From NCBI GenBank assembly GCA_003342895.1, contig PTFA01000082.1, positions 687,527 through 751,526 on the forward strand: a stretch of DNA of 64,000 nucleotides, read 5' to 3'. Below, one piece after another: positions 11,551 to 21,900 of the stretch. This stretch comes from Casuarius casuarius. Taxonomy: Eukaryota; Chordata; Aves; Casuariiformes; Casuariidae. The translations under genes were made by a program, and so were the position numbers. Positions within the stretch are counted from its first letter, which is position 1. Every line of letters begins with the position of its first letter. The notes under the pieces were generated by a model. That model saw only the letters and a list, made by a program, of their open reading frames with translations, was not told where the DNA came from and did no database searches.

Positions 11551-14494
11551 CAGGAGATAGGAGACTCAGAAAATACTGTGGAAATTGGGGTAAATTTATG
11601 GGATATAGATTTGGATTTCGAGGGGCAGGTAATGGCAAATATAGAAGGTTTAGAAGTTCCCTTTCTAGTAGATACCGGAGCCACCCTTTCCCTTTTAAAT
11701 TTTGAGCCTAAAGGATGCAAGTCGCCAGATAAAATAATGATACGAGGAGTAGCGGGAAAAGGCGAACGAATGTTATCTAAGCCCTTATTGCTCACTATTG
11801 GAGGTAAAAGAGTGTGGGGACATTTTACAATTTCCACAGACTCGCCCTCTTGCCTCTTAGGGAGAGATCTCCTGCAAGCCTTGGATACTCAGATCTGCTT
11901 ACAGCCGGAAGGGATAAAATTAATAATTATGGGCTCATGTGTTCTGGCTACGACATCCGAACCAGAGTCAACTAATCTGCAAATTCCAACAGGTTTAGAA
12001 TCAGTTCCTAGAAAGTTACGGAGCTCTTCGGGAATGGATGTGGGACTACTGAAATCAGCTAGTCCAGTCCGGATAAAAACAAACAGGGGATTGCCTCCCG
12101 CAGTTAAACAATACCCTATCCCAAAGGAAGCAGAGAAGAGTATCCAAAAACAAATCGATCATTATTTGAAACTGGGTATCCTTAGAGTCTGTGAATCCCC
12201 ATACAACACTCCGATTCTGCCAGTTAAAAAGAACAGGCAGGATTCTGATGGTGATCCAGAGTATCGGTTTGTACAAGACTTAAGGGTTATAAACCAACAT
12301 GTAATTGCTCCACACCCAGTAGTTCCTGACCCATCAACTATATTATTACAGATACCCCANTGGGCAACTTATTTTACCGTGATTGATCTAACAGCAGCTT
12401 TTTTTAGTATACCGATAGCTGAGGACAGCCAAGATCTCTTTGCTTTCACTTGGAAGGGACAGCAATTAACTTGGACGAAGCTGCCACAGGGCTTTACTGG
12501 GTCTCCGACTATTTTTTTGCGTATGCTCAAAAATGATCTCACAGATATTGAACTTCCAGGACATTCAGTGTTAATACAATATGTGGATGATTTGTTATTA
12601 GTGAGTAAAGATTATGAGACATGTTTGAAAGACACTATTTCTCTATGTAATGCTCTTGCAGAAAAAGGGTGTTGAGCATCTCTGTCTAAACTTCAGCTGT
12701 GTCAACGAGAGGTAAAATATTTGGGTTTTATTTTAAAGGAAGGACACAGGTTAATTGATCCAGAATGAGTAAAGACAATTCTTAATATGCCTCGTCCTGT
12801 AACAAAAAAGCAACTTAGGGGATTTTTAGGAGCTGTAGGATTTTGCNGACCATGGATTCCTGGGTTAGGAGAACTTACTAAGCCTTTAGTGCAGGCAACA
12901 AAAAAGAGGAGATAGAGCCTGTGGCATGGGTCCAGAAAAGGAAAAAGCTTTTACATCTGTAAAAAAGGCGTTGGTTTTGGCCCCAGCTCTAGGGTTACCA
13001 GATTATAGCAAGCCATTTGAATTATTTGTCCATGAATGACAGGGAGTAGCAAATGGAGTACTAACCCAAAAACTAGGTCCTCACCGTAGACCAGTGGCCT
13101 ATTACTCCACGCAACTAGATGAGGTAGCTGAAGGCACTCCAGGATGCATCAGAGTAATAGCAGCTACAGCAGCTCTTATTNAAAAAACACGACCTGTAGT
13201 TTTGGGTCACTCATTGACTGTGTATGTGCCACNTGAAGTAGAACTGTTAATGAAACAATACGCGACTCAAGCACTATCCCCACAGAGAGCTCACCGCTAT
13301 GAACTGATAATACTGCATGCAGATAATGTGACTTTAAAGAGATGCAATATCTTAAATCCAGCAACGCTATTGCCTCTACTGGAGGATGGAGAGCTGCATC
13401 ATTCCTGTGAGCAGGTGATCGTCAGCTTGAGCAAGCCCCGGGAGAACCTTAAAGACGAACCTTTGGAAAACCCGGACTTAGTTCTGTTTACAGATTTGGA
13501 CGGAAGGCGCCACTCAGGTTATGCTGTCACTAACCTCTTTGAGGTACTTGAGACTAATCCTTTGTCTCCGTCTGTAAGTGCTCAAGGAGCAGAATTAATA
13601 GCATTGACCCAAGCAGCAAAAAATTGGTAAGAACCTGCAGGTAAATATCTATACCGATTCTAAATATGCATTTGGAGTATTTGATGTAACAGGGATGTTA
13701 TGGAAAGAACGAGGATTCTTTTCATCATCAGGAAAGAAATTAGCTAATGGAGAAGAAAAACGTAATTTGCTGGAAGCAGTTCAACTGCCCCAAAGAAATT
13801 GCCGTAATACACTGCCCAGCCCATACTAAAGACACTACAGAAATTAGTAAAGGAAATGCTTTAGCTGATGTTGCTGCGAAAGCTGCAGCCTGACAACCTC
13901 TGAGAAAATGTATGGGGGCGGCTCCAAGGATGAACCAAAGTGAGTGGCCAAATTTAACAGACCCCCAAAACCATGTATGAAAAGGACTGCTCAGTGAAAA
14001 AGAAAAAAAACAATGGGAATAGTGGGAAGCAAAACAAAATGATGATGGAATATGGACAATTGGAGGAAACCAATTCTACCAAAAAAATATTTAATTACTA
14101 TAGCTAGGTGGTTTCACGATAAAGCTCATGGGAGAGCCGAGGCGGTAGCTAACCAGGTACAGAAAGTATGGGCTGCTCCAGGAATTTATGCGGCTGCAAA
14201 AAGAATAACAAATAGCTGCCCGACCTGCCAGAATTTTTCAAGTAGCAAACCAAGCTCAGAGTTGGGGGGGCGACCATGGGCCCACTTCCCTTTCCAAAAG
14301 CTACAAATAGATTATGCGGATATGCCATCTACCAATGGGTACAAACACTTGTTAGTGATAGCAGATCAGTTATCAGGCTGGGTAGAAGCTTTCCCAACAA
14401 GAAAGGCNGACACANGGGGAGTGGTAAAAGCCTTACTGAAGGAAATCATACCCAGGTATGGGGTCCCAGAAGCCACTGATTCAGACATTCAGTG
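11551..14494 (+). pseudogene. pol: pro-pol remnant (protease, RT, RNase H, truncated integrase)
   Basis: The longest open part (to 12675) holds protease with the active-site motif LVDTGA at about 11665-11682 and LLGRDLL further on. RT follows with VQDLRVIN, motif A (TVIDLTAAFF), motif B (LPQGFTGSPT) and the catalytic YVDD at 12580-12591. Stops lie at 12673 and 12766, and the frame changes between about 12900 and 12960. Thumb/connection and the RNase H start continue in a new frame to 13630, with a stop at 13037. Further frame changes occur near 13630, 13790 and 14075, with stops at 13891 and 13978. RNase H shows FTDLDG and IYTDSKYAFG. Integrase shows the His-His-Cys-Cys finger (HDKAH, CPTC) and the first two catalytic Asp residues; the catalytic Glu is lost where pol runs straight into LTR sequence at 14495. 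Confidence 0.93.
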
Positions 14495-14643
14495 CCTCTT
14501 CGGAGGCACCCAGCCTGAGCTGTAATTACTGCACACGTGTCATTAAAATGTAATTATTTAATTTGCTTTGATTTGGCTCTGAACTTGCGGGAACCTAGGG
14601 TCGGGCCCTGTTATGGTGGCCGACAAGTCTAATTTCCATAACA
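14495..14643 (+). repeat. 3' LTR remnant (R-U5 only)
   Basis: 149 bases align with 9438-9590 of the 5' LTR, with two substitutions (both C/T-type transitions, one at a CpG) and one 4-bp gap near 14585. U3 is absent. The remnant begins where R is predicted to start and retains the ATTAAA signal and the TAACA terminus. Confidence 0.95.
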
Positions 14644-14647
14644 AGTA
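14644..14647. repeat. 3' target-site duplication AGTA
   Basis: AGTA directly follows the LTR terminus TAACA and matches 8771-8774. Confidence 0.75.
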
Positions 14648-17600
14648 TGCAGAGGTAGCCTGAACCAGAAGCAGAGGAAAGAGGATGAAATTGTCTTATC
14701 ACCTACCTTAATGACTTCCTCTGTGCTATAATACTGGATATTTGATAAACCAGCCGTTTGTGTGTACAGGGTCAAAATATTGTCGTTTAGATACGGTAGC
14801 TAATACTGCTGTTAATGAAAGTTATAGAGAGGTGGTATAAGTAAAAAGCATGCCTAATATATTTCCTTTATAACCAATCTCTTCCAATCACATATACCTC
14901 TAGAAAACTTTCACCTTTCCAGCGGAAATTTCGTACCTCTATTCACTCTCCAAGACTCAATTCTTGGTTAAATTATAAAGTGCTTGTTTTATTTGTTTGT
15001 TTAAGATAAAATGGAGTTAAAAACAAAACAAAATCACCCATACTTTTTTTTTTATTATGAAATGAGAAATATTGAACACTATTTGGAGCAACTGTTGCTC
15101 CTCAACAATTTATTACAGGAGAAGGTATTTATCACAGAAGAGGAATGCCAAGGAATTCTGCAAATACATGTTAATGGATTTTGCTCAAGGCCAGACAAGT
15201 AGTCAGAGGCAGGACTTGATGCCTTTTCTAGTGTTCCTGACTTCCTGTGTGGGCTGACATATTTATAACAAGGTTCCCTCGTTGATGTTAAGGCTACCTA
15301 TTTTTGAATGAACCCTGATCAAAGAGCTGCTACTTTATTGCGAGAATTTAGTAGTCATATGGTACCACTGTTTATGANGTTTGCAAAGCAAGATTCATGA
15401 TGTTTGTAACTAAGAAGTAGCAATGGGTTAAGGTCATACATAAAAGCTTATTTTCCCCTTTCTTAGGCCATAAATGGACTGCACAGAATCTATAGCTACA
15501 TGGGAAGGTTTAGTATTATTATGTTCACTTTCAGAGTATGGAGGTCGCAGGGTNTCTAGAAACATTAAATTAGATTTTGGAGAAATGGTCTCTGACAAGC
15601 CTTTACTTTCTGCAGGGAGGATGCCCTAAGGCCACTTACCCAGTGGTGCTGACATTTGCTACTGGGTTTTCCACTAAGCAGTTTGCTAAAATGTTATGTG
15701 TGTATTTGAAACTAATATTAAATATTCTTTCATTTTCCGTCACAGTGAAGTATTTTATTTTTCCTGTATGAAAAAATAAGAGATTTTTTAATCCTTCCTA
15801 CAGGAAGATATGAAAACTATAGAGTAGTACATGTTCAAAAAAGCATATACAGAAGACAATCATATCTGTTGTGTGATATACCTTCTTAATAGTCTACTCA
15901 GCATCTGTAGAGCCCAATTTATTTAGCCCCTATTAGGTAATATAAGACAAANCTATTTCTGAGATAAGTGTTCAAAAGTTCATAAATGACAGAGAAGACA
16001 AAATCCTATTTTAACTTTAGGTTTCTTAGATACTGCAATAAAGAGTGTAAATAGCTTTCTAAAAATGTGTGTCCCATTTAGTTTTTTTAAAAGTTATTAC
16101 TTGGCAACATAGCTTATATTCTGCCAGTCATCACATTACATTAATTCAGTAGAAGCAAGCAAAAATACTTTAAAAAATCCCCACAAGGTGATAAACTAAA
16201 TGGGAAAATATAAGGATGTGATTATCTGGTATTATTTCAAACACTGGTGGTTGCTGATAAACAACCATTATAATCCCCTCTGAAAAACTCCTGCAATTTC
16301 CTCCTAGAAGATAAATTGGGCCTCAAATCTGGCAGACCAAAGAGTGAGGTCACTGAGGTCACCTTTATGTCTTTCCTCCCCTCATTTCTCCCTTGAGCCT
16401 CACATGCTTTGAGCTGTAGAAAGTGAGAAGGTTGATTCCATAATCCCTGTATGATTAGACTACTGCAACAGAAACAATTTTGACTGTAATCAACTGTGAC
16501 TTGAATGTCCTCACTAGTGCACTAGGAGTTGTGCTGCCTGCATCCTAGTGATCTTTATAAATAGCCAAAAACAGGGTGTCTGAAGCTGGAGTCATCTCAC
16601 CAGCTTTAGAGATTTAATCGAGGTACCTGAGTTAGGAGTGTGGTTGCCACAAACTTCATCTGTAGTCAACAGGGAGACAGACAGACAGTTGGTGAAAATG
16701 AATCAGATCATTCCTGTAATTTTCACTGCTGATGTATTTTAGTTAATGCCAGCCTCATTCTCCCAACAAGTTGGTAGAGACAACACTGGAAAACACCAGA
16801 GAGGGCAGAGACAAGGAATCGCAGGACGAAGTCGGGCTTTTGGGCTGGAATCCAACAAACCTGCTCTGGGGGCTTCCTGTGCTGCCTCTCAAGTCTGGCT
16901 GCTTGGCACCCAGAGAGCAGGAAGTTAATCCATGTATCACAGTTAGCTACCGAAGAATTTAGGCAATTCATTCTCTCTTCACTTAACAGGGAACTTCTGA
17001 TCTCAATTTAAGGTAGAAATTAAGACTGAACTGGGGAATGCTTAATGGTTTGTGTAGCTATCATTTAATAAGACAGGAAGCTGGTTAGCTGCTGGTTAGC
17101 CATCTCTCATGGCTTTAACCATGTTCCTCAATAACTCTTTCTCCTATAGTCCAATGGAGATGGACCTTGGTGAGAATTCAGTGCAGCTATCTGGGTTTTA
17201 GCCTAACTTCTTTGCCGTCTGAATCTGTCTCCCCATGCAGTTGTCTGACAGTCCTCCCAGAGAAGCTTTTCAACCAAATTTAGCTGAAGTGAAAAGATCT
17301 CAAAGATAATAAATTTATAAAAGTTTTATAAAACTAGTCGGACACTCAGGTACAGATGCACTGTAAATATTCCTGTTGAGAAAAAAACTTAATCATTCAA
17401 CTCTTGTTAGGCATCAGAGCACTTAGGAAGGCCAAGGGAGGAGGAAAGAGAATGAGGTGTGTGAGGTAGAGAGACATTACGAAGGACAGCATTTGGGCGG
17501 GGTACCTTTTCACTGGAAATGGTGCATTATTAGGCATCAGAGAATTTATGCCTCAGTCAGGATTTCTCTTCTAAGCATTGTCTCTGTTGTCTCTTTTGGG

Positions 17601-18479
17601 ACACACCTATGGTTTCTTCTTCCTATAGGATTTGTGTTGTCTAATGAAGGGTGAAACCCTGCTGCAGCTTTGCACACTACGGTTAATAAAGNAGTTGAAC
17701 ACAAGGCACAATCCATTGAAAACCAGCCTTCATTAGTCCTGGTGCTCGTGAAATTATGGCTATTTATAGCCCTNTTGCTGACGTGTATTAGGAACCTGAA
17801 CACATCATTCATTTCAGTCAGCTACCACCCCCAGCTCTTCCCCTGCATGTTGTGACTGGAAGGAGGCCTTCTGCAGCAAATCTGTTCTGATGAAAAGGAG
17901 ACTTCTTTCTTCAGGAACTGTACAGGTTTGAACAGCCTCACTGTGGCTAGAACATGATTCCCAAAATCACTTTACAGAATAAATCTAGCAAAGTGGGTGG
18001 AAATAACAAGACTTCTTAGTCTAAGGGCTCTCAACAGTTCGAACACTCAGAGACTTCTTACTAATACTGAGAGTTGAGTAAATACTTCAGGTGTGCCAGC
18101 AGCGTAGGGTGCTCCTGGACAACGTGGCTGGAGGAGTGCTCAGCTCGAGTTTGGGGACTGTGACACAGCAGTAACTGCTCCAGTGTGACAAAGCCAAGTG
18201 AAACTGTCCTAAACTTCACGCAACTCCCATATATCAGAAATCATGAAAATTTATGCACTTCCTCCAATCCGGGGAATCAAAACCACTTTCAAACTTTATT
18301 TTTATCTCTTCAGTGTATACAAGGAAAATTAGTTGCCAAAGATTAAGCGGAGACATGCCTCATTCTTACTTTTATGGCAGACTGACATAACTGAAAATTA
18401 TGTTGTGGAGACCTTACCTTTCACGTAAGACCTTCAGGTCAGGGACTGTGTGTGAACAGCTGTGTCCGACAGCTATGAG

Positions 18480-18900
18480 AAAATTAGCCAGGAGCCCTGT
18501 CAGGATGCCGCTGGCTCCAGCAGCTCCCTGGGGCCAGTGTCGGGCGCTGCCAGTGGGCCGGGCCAGGTCTGGCCACCAGGGCCTGTCCCGCCGCCCTGAG
18601 GGAGCAGGGTCCGGGGGGGGGAAGCTGGGGCAGCCCCAGCCCTGGGGGGGCAGCAGGCACGCCTGCAGGGCCGGCTTGGGCTGAGGCTGAGCTGGATGGG
18701 CACCCGCAGGACAGGGTAAGAGACAGGGACAGGGTCGGGGAGGGGGGGTCCCGTGGCTGGGCAGGGGCAGGGCTGTGGCGGGGCTGGAGGCAGCACTGCT
18801 GCAGCATCGTGGGGCAGCGACTGACAGCCCCAGGCTGAGCTAGGATGGGTCTGGAGTGTGAGAGGCCAGGGGGTGAGCAGGGACAAGGAGGGCTGGCAGC
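18480..18900. other. GC-rich patch, possible weak CpG island
   Basis: About 420 bases of clearly raised GC content with runs such as GGGGGGG and several CpG, standing out from AT-rich flanks. CpG is still scarce for the composition, so an active promoter island is doubtful. Overlapping minus-strand frames are Pro/Ala/Ser-rich low-complexity and not credible proteins. Confidence 0.4.
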
Positions 18901-21900
18901 ACCCTCAGTGCCCTGACAAGCAGTTTCTGCAGGTGTTCAGCCACAGGCATTTTGAATCAACAGTCTATCTTCTCTAACCTTTGAACCTTCTTTCTTTGCC
19001 TTTAAAGGACAGCATCTGGTGCTATGCTCTGTGTGCTGTGGTCCTTGGTGAAACCTCTTTGCGCGTTTCAGCTTTCCAGATGATACCTAAAGCAGAAGAA
19101 ATAATTCATTCCTTAGGCAAGACAAGTTAAACATTAGCATCTTGTTGCAAGTTCTGTGTGCGTCTGCCACTTCTGCTTTACTGATTTGCTGATTTTGATA
19201 GCTAATAGAGAGGGTCTGAGACTTTAGAAAATCATAATACTAAAAAAGATGCCTTTGAGTGATAGGCTACCCGTAGAGTGACCTTATTTTCTTAGCCAAA
19301 GTTTCATCATTGTTTTCTCTTGTCTTTTAAACATTTGGATTCTTTTTAAGACTGTAATGTTTCTCCATCCACACTGTCAACACATTAGTATTGCAGGGAA
19401 CTCTTCTCTGTAAAGAAACTGGATGAAAGAGTGGAGTCACAGACATAACCAATAACATTCCCAAAGAGTCTGAACTCCATTTCCATATGGGCATAACTTC
19501 TTCTTTAGCCTGAATTTGTTGTTTATGTGCAAAAGAGTCTTACAATTGAGTTCTACCACTGTGCACAAATGCAGTGTCTGAGCTCATTAAGGTACTGTTT
19601 TGAACAGAACAAACTGTGGCTGTGGGCTCCAAGAAACCAATTTTACAGGCCAAGAATTGAAAATTTTGGTCACTGGGAGCAGGAGCAATCACACAAGATT
19701 CCTGAGGTCTGAACTCCTGCCCAGAGTGTTACTGGTACAGTCTCTGTGGACGTATCAGAGGTAGCAGCGGACCTACAGATTCACGAGGCTCAGCATGTCA
19801 TAAACCTCCCTTCCCACAACCTGGAGGTGTAGATATGCTGAGTGACCTCCACTTTGATTTATTCTGATGTGGCTACACTGTTTAGCCCTATCCTGAGCCA
19901 AGTAGTTTAAAGCAAGCTCATCTATGTCTACATGAGCTCTCCCAGTGACAGTATAGATGAACCCTGACGATAAAGAACTGAAACATGGTTGACAAACAAA
20001 TAAGTTACCAGACCAGAGTTACTCAAACTCTTCAAGCTTCCAGGCTCACTGAACATAGTAGTTTTACAAAACTGTAGTGTAGTTAAAAAAAAAGCTCTTG
20101 TAGCATGTGGAAGAAGCATTTACAACAGAGTACAAACATGCATGAGGATGATTACCAAAGCACGTTCGTATACTTATTCACTTTGCTGTAACTTGCTTGT
20201 ATGCCAAGATACACAGTGGTAGCTCATTGACACTGTATAAATACAGATGGTGAAGAAAATAAATAGTCAGAAAGAAATTACAGAGACTTGTGATAAATTG
20301 GAAGCACAGCATTTGGAAACAAGGCGAGGAAAGCTCTGGGTGTTGTAGCCCATCATAGGATGATTATGTATTGCCAGTATGATGTGCCTCTGAGAAATGT
20401 GTTGTGATCCTGGCATGGACTAGAAGAGTTTCCGAATGTTTCCCAGGGAGGCATGAATGCCATAGAAGGCAATAGTGAGACCAGACATGCAGTAGTATGC
20501 AAAACTCTGGTCACTCATTGTTGAAAAGACAAAGTAAAAATTGAATAACTGATTCTTGCATGATTAGAGAAATAGCAAGCCAAGGCTTTGAACTTGGCTT
20601 GTTTAGTCTAGTAAAACAAATGGAGTGGAAATATGATTGCTGTCTTCTCCAACCAATCAGGGAAGGCAGGGAGTACAAAACACACAGAGGAAAAAAAATT
20701 AAGCTTACAAGCCATAATAACAAAAACTAAATGGTTATAAGCTGGCTATTAATACACCGGAACTAAAAGGTTTCTCATCATTAGCATCTGGAACCAGGTT
20801 CCAGAGTAGCCTTGCCATGGAAGTTAATGGTACTAGGAAAAAAATTGCTTGTGGGAGTGCTCTGTAAGTTTATGGAAAGGCTTACATAACAGTGTGCATG
20901 TGATAGCAGGCTGGTCTCAAAAACCTAATGAGACCTTTCCACTCCTAAGATCTTAATATCATGAAAGGGGGGAAAAAAACAGGTGGCTTTTAAGTATCAG
21001 GAGAACCTCCTGATAGGGAGAACTTTCTGATAATGATATTGTCTAGCAAAGGAAGTTGTTGGATCTGAGACAATGACTGCATTAATAGGGAAGGCTTCTG
21101 GATCTCTCTCTCTCTGCCAGCAGTTAGTAATTGATTGAATAGGCCTGAAAGTTTGAATAGGCCAAGTAAAGCCCATGGAATGCAATGCTATGGGGATATA
21201 TATATAAAGGGACCTCATAAGATTGTCTAATCTGTCAAGGCCTACTGTTTGCAACAATACAGCTGTCTTCCATAGCTGGCTGAAGGCANTAAAAACCTTC
21301 CATTTTTGTTTGGACAAAGCAGTAATGTATAATAAGTATACATCATATATTTGAGATTTTAGCAGACCTTTTGCAGTCTAACACTTATGTATACATGAAC
21401 ACAAATAGTAAAATAGCGTGAAGAATATGTTACGGTTTGCTGGAAGTCTAACAAAAATAAGACTCTGAAATGCACTCATTACAAAGGGATCATTGACTTT
21501 TTTTTTTTTTCCTTGCAAGGAGCAAAATGATTGATTTAAAGTTCCTCAGGATCGGAATTTTCCAAACTGCTCAGCATCCATTATCAGAGAAAAAGTCTCA
21601 AATGTTCTCTTTTCTTTGTATGTGTACTTCCTTTGCTTAAACACAAAACAAAGATATTTTTTCCAAGTTGTACCTGATGGTGAACTTTGACAACCTCATC
21701 CTTTTGGGAGCTCCTGAGTGAGAGCTGAGCTTTTACAAACATCAAATTCCAAATATAGGAGCACCCACAATCTGTATCCCGGCTCACCCAGATGATGATA
21801 CAGTTTTCGCCTGGGGAGCTGAACTGCCCCAGCCCACACTCATGGTAGGGATTTATTGAAATGGGTCCCCCCGAAGTGATAAGGGGGTTATAAGGTTTTT

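Larger units (their letters stand above)
8775..14643 (+). mobile_element. defective gammaretrovirus-like endogenous provirus
   Basis: The element has a complete 5' LTR (8775-9590), a primer binding site, a leader of about 0.65 kb, remnants of gag and pro-pol, and a 149-bp 3' LTR remnant (14495-14643). It starts TGTTA, ends TAACA and is flanked by AGTA on both sides. A single CCHC zinc knuckle, gag and pro in the same frame across one stop codon, and RT, RNase H and IN motifs of the class I type point to a gammaretrovirus-like lineage. Env, the polypurine tract, the catalytic Glu of integrase and the 3' U3 are deleted. Many stops and frame changes make it non-functional. It lies on the plus strand about 15 kb downstream of the PRKN stop codon, opposite in orientation to PRKN. 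Confidence 0.95.

Noticed and set aside
11418..11837. 139-codon minus-strand open frame
   Set aside because: Antisense to the nucleocapsid-protease part of the provirus, where the plus strand has real motifs.
14495..14643. Reading the 3' remnant as a solo LTR of another element
   Set aside because: It is nearly identical to the end of the 5' LTR, joins pol directly and shares the flanking duplication, so it belongs to the same provirus.
18400..18886. Minus-strand Pro/Ser/Ala-rich frames of 107-128 codons
   Set aside because: Low-complexity products of a GC-rich patch; no start context, homology or splice support.
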